From NCBI GenBank assembly GCA_025408405.1, contig JANYJE010000082.1, positions 1 to 52,389 of the forward strand: DNA of 52,389 nt, written 5' to 3'. Position 1 is the first letter of the stretch; each line of letters opens with the position of its first letter. Made by a program: the position numbers and the translations under genes. Below, piece after piece: positions 17,490 to 25,965 of this stretch. The notes under the pieces were generated by a model. The model had not been told where the DNA came from and did not search any database. It was given only the letters and a program-made list of their open reading frames with translations. The DNA comes from Nitrosomonadales bacterium (lineage in GTDB: Bacteria; Pseudomonadota; Gammaproteobacteria; Burkholderiales; Gallionellaceae).

Positions 17490-17651
17490 AGGACTCATTC
17501 AGCATTTCCCTCGCTCAATCAATCACTGAGGCATATTTACGCCTGGGTCGCCACCAACCTGATTTAGTGGCCACGATGGCTTTGCACGCCGGATGTGGTG
17601 ATGAAGTGCTATTATGCACAGCATGTATACAACCAACTCATGGAGGCTCCT

Positions 17652-17903
17652 ATGAGCACCGGGTCATCTGTCTTAACTGTACGCATTCCCGTGGAAGTTA
17701 AAGCGAAATTGGACGAGCTTGCCGAAGCAACCAAGCGTAGCAAATCGTTCCTGGCGCAAGAGGCGATTACGCACTACATTGATTTGGAATCGTGGCAAAT
17801 CGCGGAAATACATAAAGCCATTGGGGAAGCTGATGCAGGCGATTTTGCAACGGGCGATGAAATAGCTGCCTTCACAAGCAAGTGGGGCGTGCATGCGGGT
17901 TAA
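17652..17903 (+). CDS. ParD-like ribbon-helix-helix antitoxin
   Basis: An 83-residue protein with an N-terminal ribbon-helix-helix DNA-binding domain (SSVLTVRIPVEVKAKLDELA, helix pair to about 40, then SKSFLAQEAI) and an acidic C-terminal tail that would wrap the toxin. The ATG at 17652 has GGAGG 5 bases upstream, so the longer reading is rejected. It overlaps the ParE-like toxin gene by 11 bases, the usual antitoxin-first arrangement. The small palindrome ATGC-ACA-GCAT at 17614-17624 may be its operator. The pair sits between manC and waaC, unlinked to their function. Confidence 0.88.
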   Translation: MSTGSSVLTVRIPVEVKAKLDELAEATKRSKSFLAQEAITHYIDLESWQIAEIHKAIGEADAGDFATGDEIAAFTSKWGVHAG

Positions 17904-18177
17904 GTGGTTGCGCCAGGCACTACTCAACCTTGATCAGGAAGCTGAATATATTGCCCAAGACAACCCGGTTGCGGCGGGGGAATTTGTCAGGCACATACTC
18001 AGTAGCGTTCAGGTTTTGGCAGATCAACCCAATGCAGGGCGAGCGGGACGAGTCCCCAAGACTCGAGAGTTGGTCATTGTTCGGTATCCATATATCGTGC
18101 CATACCAAGTCAAACGTGACTCAGTTGAACTATTACGCGTTTTTCATACTTCCAGAAAATGGCCAGATGGGTTTTAG
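17893..18177 (+). CDS. ParE/RelE superfamily toxin
   Basis: A 94-residue basic protein with the ParE pattern: VKWLRQALLNLDQEAEYIAQDNP, GRAGRVPKTRELVI, then RYPYIVPYQV and a C-terminal strand ending HTSRKWP. ParE proteins poison DNA gyrase, while RelE relatives cut mRNA; the long helix-turn-helix at the start and the GR-x-GR-x2-TREL segment favour ParE. It is translated from an ATG inside the end of the antitoxin gene, giving coupling. Full length and apparently intact. Confidence 0.87.
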   Translation: MRVKWLRQALLNLDQEAEYIAQDNPVAAGEFVRHILSSVQVLADQPNAGRAGRVPKTRELVIVRYPYIVPYQVKRDSVELLRVFHTSRKWPDGF

Positions 18178-18220
18178 TGATGCCGGGCGTATCTAACGCT
18201 CTATTTCCATTTCTACTCAC

Positions 18221-19273
18221 ATGACTTCCAACCGCCCATCCAAGTTGAACATTGCTATCGTGCGTTTTTCCGCACTGGGCGACGTGGCCATGGTGGTGCC
18301 TGCCGTGCGCAACTTGCGGCGCAGCTTCCCCGACGCGACTATTACATGGATCACCAGCCCGCTCGCTTACGCTCTTTTGCGGGGACTGGAGGGGGTGCAG
18401 TTTGAGGTTTTTGAGAAGCCCGGGTCATGGGCCGATTACCGCGCTTTTTACCAGGCGTTCAGCCAGCGCTCATTCGACGTGGTATTAGCGATGCAGGCCA
18501 ACCTGCGCATCAACCTGCTTTATCCGGCGTTGCATGCACCCGTCAAGATTGGCTTTGATCGCGCGCGCGCGCGCGAGGGGCAATGGTTGTTCTGCAATCA
18601 ATCCATTCCGTTTTCCAATACTCATCTGGTAGACAGTTTCCTGTCCTTTGCCACTCAGCTGGGCGCTGAGCCCGGCCCCGCCAACTGTGAGCTGCCTATC
18701 ACTGAAGCAGAGCGTGCATGGGCGCATGAGAAACTGCAACGCCTGCCGCGCCCGCTGATCGCCATCCACCCCTGCGCCAGCAAGGCTGAACGCAACTGGC
18801 TGCCAGAACGCTATGCCGAGGTGATACGCCGTGCCACACAAACATGGAATGCAGGAGTGATGCTCACCGGCGGCAACACGCCCGCCGAACAGGAATATTG
18901 CGCGCGCCTGGCCAGCATCGCGCCCGAGCGCACGCTGAATCTGTGCGGCCAAACGAATCCCAAGCAGCTTGCCGCCTTGCTCGGCGCGGCAGAGGTGCTG
19001 ATCGCCCCGGACACCGGCCCCGTGCATCTCGCACGCGCCATGCAAACACCCGTCATCGGCCTGTATGCGGTGGCGTCGCCCGGCCTGAGCGGGCCTTATC
19101 AGCAGCAACAATATCTGGTCGACCGCTATCCTGATGCGGTGCGCAAATTTCTGGGCAAGGATCCTGAACTGGTAGCCTGGAATACGCGCGTGCACAATCC
19201 GACTGCCATGGCGCTGATTCAGGTTGAGGACGTAATCAACCGGCTATCACGACTATTGGACAACCATGCTTAA
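18221..19273 (+). CDS. waaC: lipopolysaccharide heptosyltransferase I (GT9)
   Basis: A 350-residue GT-B enzyme of family 9. It has the WaaC start IVRFSALGDVAMVVPAVRNLR, the central HPCASKAERNWLPERY, and the nucleotide-binding IAPDTGPVHLARAMQTPVIGLY. It adds the first heptose onto Kdo of the LPS core at the inner membrane. The 3' end overlaps waaA by 8 bases, a coupled core-LPS pair. A (CG)8 dinucleotide tract at 18560-18575 (codons 114 onward, reading RARAR) is a possible slippage site. Assignment as WaaC rather than WaaF rests on the N-terminus and the neighbour. Confidence 0.9.
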   Translation: MTSNRPSKLNIAIVRFSALGDVAMVVPAVRNLRRSFPDATITWITSPLAYALLRGLEGVQFEVFEKPGSWADYRAFYQAFSQRSFDVVLAMQANLRINLLYPALHAPVKIGFDRARAREGQWLFCNQSIPFSNTHLVDSFLSFATQLGAEPGPANCELPITEAERAWAHEKLQRLPRPLIAIHPCASKAERNWLPERYAEVIRRATQTWNAGVMLTGGNTPAEQEYCARLASIAPERTLNLCGQTNPKQLAALLGAAEVLIAPDTGPVHLARAMQTPVIGLYAVASPGLSGPYQQQQYLVDRYPDAVRKFLGKDPELVAWNTRVHNPTAMALIQVEDVINRLSRLLDNHA

Positions 19274-20534
19274 CCCGCGCCGCATTTACACCTCCCTGCT
19301 GTGGCTGTTGCTGCCCTATGTATTTTTTCATCTGGCTTGGCGTGCGCGCAAACAGCCTGAATACCTTAAACACGTAGGCGAGCGTTTTGGTTTTTATCCC
19401 GTCAGCAGCAACAAACCCGTGATCTGGCTGCACACCGTGTCAGTTGGCGAAACGCGCGCCGCAGCCAGTTTGGTGCAGCATTTGCGGGCAGCTTACCCCG
19501 GCCATCAGCTGCTGCTCACCCACACCACGCCTACCGGGCGCGCCGCCAGCGAACAACTGTATGGCGACAGGGTGCTGCGCGTTTACCTGCCATATGATTA
19601 TCCCTTTGCCGTGCAGCGCTTTCTGCGCCATTTTCAGCCGCGTATCGGCATCCTGCTGGAAACCGAAATCTGGTTTAACCTGATACATGGCTGCCGGATG
19701 GAACATATTCCCTTGCTGCTCCTCAATGCACGGCTATCTGAAAAATCGGCTGCGCGTTATGGCCACTACCCGAATCTGACGCGTCAGGGCCTGAACGAGT
19801 TGAGCGGCGTTGCCGCCCAGACCGAAGAGGATGCCGCACGCCTCTCCTCTTTGGGTGCGCGCAATGTGGCGGTGATGGGCAATCTCAAGTATGACATCGC
19901 GCCGCCAGCGGCAATGCTTGCGCTGGGCAACCAACTGCGCGCTCAGTTCGGAGCAGGCCGGCCGATATTTCTGGCAGCCAGCACGCGCGAAGGCGAAGAG
20001 GAGTTGCTGCTGACTGCACTGCGTGAATTAGAGACAACACCCATGCTCACCGTCATCGTGCCGCGCCATCCGCAGCGCTTCGATGAAGTGGCTAATCTGC
20101 TGACTCGCCACGGCATACGCTTTCAGCGCAGAAGCAGCAATTTGCCGATTGAAACCACAACCCAGGTTGTTCTGGGCGACAGCATGGGCGAGATGTTTGC
20201 TTATTATGCGGCCTGCGACCTCGCCCTTATCGGCGGCAGCCTGCTGCCCTTCGGCGGACAGAATCTGATCGAGGCATGCTCCGTTGGCAAACCCGTCCTG
20301 ATCGGGCCGCACACTTACAATTTTGCCCAGGCAAGCTTGCAGGCCGTCGCATCGGGTGCTGCCGTGCGCGTGCAGGATGTGAGTGAACTGGCACAGAGTG
20401 TGCGAGACTTGTTGTGTCAACCCGAGCGGCTGACTGAGATCGGTAGCGCCGGGCTGACTTTTGTAAACGCAAATCGCGGTGCAACCGCGCAAGCAGTTGC
20501 GCTAATCAGCCGCGCTTGGAACGCCCCTGCATAA
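19266..20534 (+). CDS. waaA: 3-deoxy-D-manno-octulosonic acid transferase
   Basis: A 422-residue Kdo transferase (GT30) with an N-terminal membrane anchor (about 5-25), the catalytic-base region SVGETRAAASLV, LLETEIWFNL, and the C-terminal donor site GGSLLPFGGQNLIEA. It transfers Kdo from CMP-Kdo to lipid A precursor at the cytoplasmic face. Length is normal for the family. Downstream there is only a weak hairpin before rfbB. Confidence 0.93.
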   Translation: MLNPRRIYTSLLWLLLPYVFFHLAWRARKQPEYLKHVGERFGFYPVSSNKPVIWLHTVSVGETRAAASLVQHLRAAYPGHQLLLTHTTPTGRAASEQLYGDRVLRVYLPYDYPFAVQRFLRHFQPRIGILLETEIWFNLIHGCRMEHIPLLLLNARLSEKSAARYGHYPNLTRQGLNELSGVAAQTEEDAARLSSLGARNVAVMGNLKYDIAPPAAMLALGNQLRAQFGAGRPIFLAASTREGEEELLLTALRELETTPMLTVIVPRHPQRFDEVANLLTRHGIRFQRRSSNLPIETTTQVVLGDSMGEMFAYYAACDLALIGGSLLPFGGQNLIEACSVGKPVLIGPHTYNFAQASLQAVASGAAVRVQDVSELAQSVRDLLCQPERLTEIGSAGLTFVNANRGATAQAVALISRAWNAPA

Positions 20535-20546
20535 CATAGTCAGACC

Positions 20547-20563
20547 ACCCGGCAGGCGGGTTT
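20547..20563 (+). terminator. weak terminator-like hairpin between waaA and rfbB
   Basis: ACCCG (20547-20551) pairs with CGGGT (20557-20561) around a GCAGG loop and is followed by TT only. The stem is short and the U-run poor, so it may merely attenuate waaA transcription. Confidence 0.25.
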
Positions 20564-20611
20564 ACGGTAAAATTCGACAGATATGAACTTGAGCATTCCA
20601 ACAAACAACCC

Positions 20612-21682
20612 ATGACTAAAATTCTCATCACCGGCGGCGCCGGGTTTATCGGCTCTGCGGTTATCCGCCAGTTCATCAATGAAACCGATGCAACGGTAAT
20701 CAACGTCGACAAGCTCACCTACGCCGGCAATCTTCAGTCTTTGCTTTCCGTTGCAGATAATCCGCGCTATCACTTCGAGCATGTCGATATCTGCGATGCT
20801 GCCGAAGTTGCACGCCTGTTCCGCGAGCATCAACCCGATGCGGTGATGCACCTGGCCGCCGAGTCGCATGTGGATCGCTCGATCAGCGGCCCGGCCGAAT
20901 TTATACAGACCAATATTCTCGGCACCTACACGCTGCTGGAAGCCGCGCGTACCTTCTGGAGCTCCCTGGATGCACCGCGCAAAGCAGCTTTCCGCTTCCA
21001 TCACATCTCCACCGACGAGGTTTATGGCAGCCTGGACGAGACCGGCTTCTTTACCGAAGAAACCGCGTACCAGCCGAACTCGCCTTACTCTGCCAGCAAG
21101 GCCTCGTCCGACCATCTGGTACGCGCCTGGCATCACACCTATGGCCTGCCCGTGGTTACCACCAACTGTTCCAACAACTACGGGCCGTATCACTTCCCCG
21201 AGAAACTGATCCCTCTGGTTATTCTTAATGCAGTCAGCGGCAAGCCACTGCCGATCTATGGCAAAGGCGACAACATTCGCGACTGGCTGTATGTGGACGA
21301 CCATGCACGAGCTTTGCGTCTGGTATTAAGCCAAGGAAAAGTGGGTGAGGTTTACAATATCGGCGGCTGGAACGAAAAAACCAACCTTGAAGTGGTGCAT
21401 TCCATCTGTGCAATTCTCGATGAACTGCACCCGCAGGGCACCCCTCACGCAAAACTGATCACCTATGTTCAGGACAGACCCGGCCATGACCGCCGCTACG
21501 CCATCGATGCCAGCAAGATTGCTCGCGAGCTGGGCTGGAAGCCGCTGGAAACCTTTGCTTCAGGGCTGCGCAAAACCGTGGCGTGGTATTTGGCGAATAC
21601 CGACTGGGTGCAGGGTGTAACCAGCGGCGAATATAAAAACTGGGTAGAAAAGCAGTACAGCGGACTGAGGACTGGGGACTGA
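20612..21682 (+). CDS. rfbB: dTDP-glucose 4,6-dehydratase
   Basis: A 356-residue SDR, step 2 of dTDP-L-rhamnose synthesis. It has [23 protein letters not shown], catalytic STDEVYG and [10 protein letters not shown], and [17 protein letters not shown]. The last residues (SGLRTGD) and the stop codon are encoded by three GGACTGR heptads (21662-21682), so the original 3' end appears to have been replaced or extended by the repeat. It opens the rfbB-(four-helix)-rfbA-rfbC-rfbD set. Confidence 0.95.
   Translation: MTKILITGGAGFIGSAVIRQFINETDATVINVDKLTYAGNLQSLLSVADNPRYHFEHVDICDAAEVARLFREHQPDAVMHLAAESHVDRSISGPAEFIQTNILGTYTLLEAARTFWSSLDAPRKAAFRFHHISTDEVYGSLDETGFFTEETAYQPNSPYSASKASSDHLVRAWHHTYGLPVVTTNCSNNYGPYHFPEKLIPLVILNAVSGKPLPIYGKGDNIRDWLYVDDHARALRLVLSQGKVGEVYNIGGWNEKTNLEVVHSICAILDELHPQGTPHAKLITYVQDRPGHDRRYAIDASKIARELGWKPLETFASGLRKTVAWYLANTDWVQGVTSGEYKNWVEKQYSGLRTGD
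21662..21682 (+). repeat. heptad array at the 3' end of rfbB
   Basis: Three perfect-register units, GGACTGA-GGACTGG-GGACTGA. The TGA of the last unit is the rfbB stop codon. The array lies 11 bases before the four-helix-bundle gene and faces an inverted array on its far side. Confidence 0.75.
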
Positions 21683-21693
21683 GGGAAAAGCCA

Positions 21694-22062
21694 ATGTCCA
21701 TTTCCAGATTCGAGGATTTGATAGCTTGGCAGAAAGCGCGGTTGTTGGCGCGCTTGATTTATAGTCTGACGGCCACGGAGAGGCTCGCCAAAGATTTTGG
21801 GCTTAAAGATCAGATTCAGCGCGCAGCGGTCTCCGTGATGTCAAATATTGCAGAGGGTTTCGAGCGTGGCGGCAGACCTGAATTCCACCAGTTTTTAGTC
21901 ATCGCAAAAGCATCCTGTGGCGAACTTCGCTCACAGCTGTACCTTGCACTCGACATTGGCTACATCACCGCTGAGCAATTTGATGAAGCATTGTCACTCA
22001 GTGAGGAGGTCGCTCGGCTCGTTGGTGGATTAAGATCTGCAGTAAACAAACAAAGGAAATAA
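21694..22062 (+). CDS. four-helix-bundle protein (S23/23S rRNA intervening-sequence protein family)
   Basis: A 122-residue all-helical protein with the family signature: [18 protein letters not shown], then [26 protein letters not shown] and [19 protein letters not shown]. Relatives are found inside 23S rRNA intervening sequences and resemble the Avd accessory protein of diversity-generating retroelements; the cellular role of stand-alone copies is unknown. AGGGA precedes the ATG. Here it splits rfbB from rfbA and is bordered by heptad arrays in opposite orientation, suggesting it arrived as a cassette. Its end carries the Shine-Dalgarno sequence for rfbA. Confidence 0.88.
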   Translation: MSISRFEDLIAWQKARLLARLIYSLTATERLAKDFGLKDQIQRAAVSVMSNIAEGFERGGRPEFHQFLVIAKASCGELRSQLYLALDIGYITAEQFDEALSLSEEVARLVGGLRSAVNKQRK

Positions 22063-22063
22063 C

Positions 22064-22987
22064 ATGGCATCCTCAGCACCCCGTACTCAGTCCTCAGCAC
22101 TCAGCCCTCAGTCCCCGCGCATGCGCGGAATTATCCTCGCCGGCGGTTCCGGCACTCGGCTTTATCCGGTTACCCAGGCTATCTCCAAACAACTGTTGCC
22201 GGTTTATGACAAACCCATGGTCTATCACCCGCTGACCACGCTGATGCTGGGTGGCATTCGTGATGTGCTGATTATCTCCACACCGCATGATTTGCCCCTG
22301 TTCCGCAACCTGCTCGGTGATGGATCGAAGTGGGGGATGAATTTCTCTTATGCGGAGCAGCCCTCACCCGATGGCCTGGCACAAGCCTTTATCATTGGCG
22401 AAAAATTTATCGGCAATGATGCTTGTTCGCTTGTACTCGGCGACAATATTTTTTACGGCCACGGTTTTGAGCATTTGCTCAACGCTGCAGCCGCCAAAAA
22501 AGAGGGTGGCACCGTGTTTGCCTACCATGTGCAGGACCCGGAACGTTACGGTGTGGTCGATTTTGATTCGACCGGGCGCGCGCTCAGCATCGAAGAAAAA
22601 CCGCTCAAGCCTAAATCGAATTATGCCGTGACCGGCCTGTATTTCTACGACAACGATGTGGTTGAAATCGCCAAGACAATCAAACCCTCGGCACGCGGCG
22701 AACTGGAAATCACCACCGTCAACCAGATCTATCTGGATCGCGGCAAGCTCGACGTGCAAATGATGGGGCGCGGTTATGCCTGGCTGGATACCGGCACGCA
22801 CGAGTCATTGCTGGAAGCCGGCGCCTTTGTACAGACATTGGAAAAGCGCCAGGGATTGAAGATCGCCTGTCCCGAGGAGATTGCTTTCCACAGGGGCTAC
22901 ATCTCGGCCGAGCAACTGCACAAGCTCGCGCAACCACTGGCCAAGAATGGCTACGGGCAATATTTGCTCGGACTGCTAAAAGACTGA
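22064..22987 (+). CDS. rfbA: glucose-1-phosphate thymidylyltransferase
   Basis: The enzyme that makes dTDP-glucose, step 1 of the rhamnose pathway. The true family start is [16 protein letters not shown] at 22121, but that ATG has no ribosome site. The ATG at 22064 has AAGGA at 22053-22057, 6 bases away, and would add a 19-residue Ser/Pro/Gln-rich tail encoded by the inverted heptads. So the protein is 307 residues if begun at 22064 and 288 from 22121. Core motifs [32 protein letters not shown] and [11 protein letters not shown] are intact. Confidence 0.92.
   Translation: MASSAPRTQSSALSPQSPRMRGIILAGGSGTRLYPVTQAISKQLLPVYDKPMVYHPLTTLMLGGIRDVLIISTPHDLPLFRNLLGDGSKWGMNFSYAEQPSPDGLAQAFIIGEKFIGNDACSLVLGDNIFYGHGFEHLLNAAAAKKEGGTVFAYHVQDPERYGVVDFDSTGRALSIEEKPLKPKSNYAVTGLYFYDNDVVEIAKTIKPSARGELEITTVNQIYLDRGKLDVQMMGRGYAWLDTGTHESLLEAGAFVQTLEKRQGLKIACPEEIAFHRGYISAEQLHKLAQPLAKNGYGQYLLGLLKD
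22073..22114 (-). repeat. inverted heptad array at the 5' end of rfbA
   Basis: Six 7-base units on the plus strand: TCAGCAC, CCCGTAC (degenerate), TCAGTCC, TCAGCAC, TCAGCCC, TCAGTCC. They are the reverse complement of the GGACTGA-type units before the four-helix-bundle gene, so the gene is framed by inverted arrays. Confidence 0.75.
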
Positions 22988-22996
22988 GGCGCTGAC

Positions 22997-23545
22997 GTGC
23001 ACATCATTGCCACAGCCATTCCCGACTTGCTGATCATCGAACCCGAGGTGTTCGGTGATGATCGCGGATTCTTTTTCGAGAGTTTTAACCAGAAAGTTTT
23101 TGGGCAGCTTACCGGCCTGTCTGTTAACTTCGTGCAAGACAATCACTCGCGCTCTGCGCAGCATGTGCTGCGCGGCCTGCATTATCAAATCCAGCATCCG
23201 CAGGGCAAGCTGGTGCGCGTAGTCGCCGGTGAGGTGCGTGATATTGCGGTGGACATACGCAAGAGTTCCCCCACGTTTGGGAAGTGGGTGGGAGTGAACC
23301 TGTCTGCCGACAACAAGCGCATGTTGTGGATACCGCCAGGGTTTGCGCATGGCTTTGTGACGCTGAGCGATTACGCCGAATTTCTCTACAAGACCACCGA
23401 TTACTGGGCGCCCGAACACGAGCGCTCGATTATCTGGAATGATCCTGACCTGGCGATAGACTGGCAGCTGGCGGGAGCTACACCCCTGATTTCCGCCAAG
23501 GATCAGGCCGGAAAGTCGCTCAAGAATGCTGAGGTGTTCGCATGA
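22997..23545 (+). CDS. rfbC: dTDP-4-dehydrorhamnose 3,5-epimerase
   Basis: A 182-residue cupin-fold epimerase, step 3 of dTDP-rhamnose synthesis. Motifs: PEVFGDDRGFFFESFNQ, catalytic-histidine region LRGLHYQIQHPQGKLVR, and WIPPGFAHGFVTLSD. GTG start at 22997 with GAGG 7 bases upstream; no ATG fits. Ends by overlapping rfbD by 4 bases. Confidence 0.94.
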   Translation: MHIIATAIPDLLIIEPEVFGDDRGFFFESFNQKVFGQLTGLSVNFVQDNHSRSAQHVLRGLHYQIQHPQGKLVRVVAGEVRDIAVDIRKSSPTFGKWVGVNLSADNKRMLWIPPGFAHGFVTLSDYAEFLYKTTDYWAPEHERSIIWNDPDLAIDWQLAGATPLISAKDQAGKSLKNAEVFA

Positions 23546-24432
23546 GAAAGATACTGCTCACCGGCAAGAGCGGCCAAGTCGGCTGGGAATTGCAGCGCAC
23601 CTTGGCACCCTTGGGCCAGGTCATCGCACTGGATGTCGCAGATCTTGACCTCGCCCAGCCGGATGCCATCCGCAGAATGGTGCAAACTATCAAGCCTGAC
23701 ATCATCGTCAATCCTGCCGCTCACACCGCCGTGGACAAAGCCGAATCAGAACCGGAGCTGGCCATGGCGATCAATGGCGTCGCCCCTGGCATATTCGCAG
23801 AGGAAGCACGCAAACTTGATGCGCTGCTGGTGCACTACTCTACCGAATACATCTTCGATGGCCGCAAACCGGGAGCTTATGTGGAGGACGACACACCCAC
23901 TCCGCTTAGCGTTTATGGAAAATCAAAACTGGCCGGCGAACAGGCGATTCGTGCCGCCGGTTGCCGTCACCTGATTCTGCGTACCAGCTGGGTGTATGGT
24001 GCTCGCGGCAAAAATTTCATGCTCACCATGCTGCGCCTGGCACGCGAACGCAGCGAACTGCGCATCGTAGACGACCAGATAGGCGCGCCCACCTGGTGCC
24101 GCTCACTGGCTGAGGTTACAGCACTCATATTGGCGCAGCTCTATGCCCCCGGTACCAGCAGCGAAACAGTAGCACAGGCTTCTGGCACCTATCACCTCAC
24201 CTCATCGGGCAGCGTGTCATGGCATGGTTTTGCTGCAGAAATTATGCGTATGGCCGCAGTACAGCCCATGCCCAGGCTCGTAGCTATCCCGTCGCACGAA
24301 TATCCCACTCCTGCAACACGCCCAATGAATTCGGTCATGTCGAACGACAAACTGGTACGTACGTTTGGATTGGCTACGGGGGACTGGCGCGACAATTTGC
24401 AATTGTGTCTGCAGGAAGCGCGCCTGTCTTGA
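23542..24432 (+). CDS. rfbD: dTDP-4-dehydrorhamnose reductase
   Basis: A 296-residue SDR, the final step giving dTDP-L-rhamnose. It has TGKSGQVGWEL for the cofactor, NPAAHTAVDKAE, the YSTEYIFDG variant of the usual STDYVFDG, and the catalytic YGKSKLAGE. ATG overlaps the rfbC stop. It converges on tolC with 21 bases between the two stops; the imperfect hairpin there (TCAGG.CGC...GCGCCTGA) is too weak to call. Confidence 0.94.
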   Translation: MRKILLTGKSGQVGWELQRTLAPLGQVIALDVADLDLAQPDAIRRMVQTIKPDIIVNPAAHTAVDKAESEPELAMAINGVAPGIFAEEARKLDALLVHYSTEYIFDGRKPGAYVEDDTPTPLSVYGKSKLAGEQAIRAAGCRHLILRTSWVYGARGKNFMLTMLRLARERSELRIVDDQIGAPTWCRSLAEVTALILAQLYAPGTSSETVAQASGTYHLTSSGSVSWHGFAAEIMRMAAVQPMPRLVAIPSHEYPTPATRPMNSVMSNDKLVRTFGLATGDWRDNLQLCLQEARLS

Positions 24433-24453
24433 GATCAGGGCGCCCGCACACGC

Positions 24454-25827
24454 TTAGTAGAGCGCCTGATTGACCAGCGTCAACTCGTCTTCCGCCAGCG
24501 TACCGCTTGCGGCCCTGAGGCGCAGACGGCTGATCAGGTAGTTGTATTCGGCCTGATACAAGTCGCGACGCGTGGAAAAAAGCTGTTGTTGCGCATTGAG
24601 CACATCGAGGTTGGTACGCACCCCCACCTCCTGACCCAACTTGCTGGCTTCGAGCAGGCTCTCGCTGGATGTCAGCGCCTGTTGCAACGCATTCACCTGT
24701 GCAATGCCGTTGACCACCCCAAGGTATGCCTGCCGGGTTTGCAGGTCGACGTTGCGACGCGCGCTTTCCAGTTCATCTTTGGCGCGGTCGCGATTGGCCT
24801 CGGCTTCACGCCACTTTGATTGTGTCGCGCCCCCCTGGAACAATGGCACATTCAGCTGCACACCTACTGTTGTGCTGGTGGCATCGGTGTTCAAGGCAGT
24901 ATTGGTTGAGTTGGCAAAAGTCCCGCTCCCGACCGGAGTGATGGTGCTTTTACCGACACTAGCCACCAGATCCAGCGTCGGGTAATGCCCGCCACGATTA
25001 CGCGCCACTTCCTGCTCTGCCAGTTCGGCGTTAGCCTGAGCTATCGCCAGTTGCAAGTTACCCTGCTGCGCCTGCTCCACCCATTTTTCCACGTCTGCCG
25101 GCTGCGGCGCTTCCAGCTTGAAGCCATTGCCCAGAGGCTGAAATTTGCTCGGCATGGTGTTGGTCAACTGCTGCAAGGTGCGGCGCTTGATCTCCAGATT
25201 GCTCTGCGCGGCAATCTCCTGGGCGAGGATCAGGTCATAGCGTGCCTGTGCTTCGTGCGTATCCGTAATGGTGGCGCTACCCACCTCGAAGTTGCGCTTG
25301 GCTTGCGCCAGCTGCTCTGATATGGCGATTTTCTGCGCTTCACTCAGACTCACACCATCCTGCGCAGTCAGCACGTCAAAATAGGCTTGGGCCACACGCA
25401 CGATCAGATCCTGCTCGGCGTTCTTGAATTGCGCATCGGCCTGCGCCACCTGCAATTCTGACTCGGTATACACCAGCCAGTTGTTCTGACGGAACAGCGG
25501 CTGCACCAATGTCACTGCCACACCATTGTTCATATAGGTGCTGGTTCCCTGGCGCAGCAACTGAGGAGTCAGCGGGGCCGGTACGTTGCTATATTGGGTA
25601 TCGGTGTTGTTGTAAGTGCTGTTCGCAGTCAGGTTCACACTAGGCAGCATCAATGAGCGCCCCTGCGTCAACTTCTCCTGCCCGGCCTGGTGCACGGCGC
25701 GTGCCGCAGCAAACACGGAATCCTGCCCTTGTGCAGCATGGTAGGTTTCCAGCAAGTCAGCCGCCGCAACCGGCAGGCTGACGCCTAAAGTGGACAATAC
25801 AACGAGTAGTAATTTTGTGTGCTTCAT
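24454..25827 (-). CDS. tolC: TolC family outer-membrane efflux protein
   Basis: A 457-residue protein with a signal peptide ending near residue 22 (LPVAAA), then two tandem TolC/OEP repeats rich in Ala, Gln and long helices. TolC trimers form the outer-membrane channel for type I secretion and drug efflux. Typical repeat hallmarks: LTAQDGVSLSEAQ in the first half and VVNGIAQVNALQQAL followed by VGVRTNLDVLNAQQQLFSTRRDL in the second. A 7-base-arm palindrome lies in its 5' leader. It shares the direction of pcm upstream, an arrangement common in betaproteobacteria. Confidence 0.9.
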   Translation of the reverse strand: MKHTKLLLVVLSTLGVSLPVAAADLLETYHAAQGQDSVFAAARAVHQAGQEKLTQGRSLMLPSVNLTANSTYNNTDTQYSNVPAPLTPQLLRQGTSTYMNNGVAVTLVQPLFRQNNWLVYTESELQVAQADAQFKNAEQDLIVRVAQAYFDVLTAQDGVSLSEAQKIAISEQLAQAKRNFEVGSATITDTHEAQARYDLILAQEIAAQSNLEIKRRTLQQLTNTMPSKFQPLGNGFKLEAPQPADVEKWVEQAQQGNLQLAIAQANAELAEQEVARNRGGHYPTLDLVASVGKSTITPVGSGTFANSTNTALNTDATSTTVGVQLNVPLFQGGATQSKWREAEANRDRAKDELESARRNVDLQTRQAYLGVVNGIAQVNALQQALTSSESLLEASKLGQEVGVRTNLDVLNAQQQLFSTRRDLYQAEYNYLISRLRLRAASGTLAEDELTLVNQALY

Positions 25828-25843
25828 AGTCCGGTTGTAATAT

Positions 25844-25861
25844 TAGTATTTGCTAATACTA
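25844..25861. promoter_or_regulatory. palindromic operator-like site upstream of tolC
   Basis: TAGTATT (25844-25850) and AATACTA (25855-25861) form a perfect inverted repeat around TGCT, 17 bases before the tolC ATG. It overlaps a possible minus-strand -10 (TATAGT). This is the geometry of a repressor operator, though no regulator gene is adjacent. Confidence 0.4.
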
Positions 25862-25965
25862 TACGCTTACACTGCTGGCTTCAAGCTTCAGTCATCGCGT
25901 ACAGCCTTGCATCCTGCGCATCATATACCCGTGATGCTCGCCAGTTGCTGCAGTTAGAGCTGTAA

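Noticed and set aside
17151-17498. 115-codon minus-strand ORF across the manC end
   Set aside because: Its middle (ELRRRAQYERT) is just the REP-like repeat translated, and it overlaps manC antisense. Not a gene.
24433-24475. imperfect inverted repeat between the rfbD and tolC ends
   Set aside because: Stem is interrupted and overlaps the tolC stop; no U-run in either direction.
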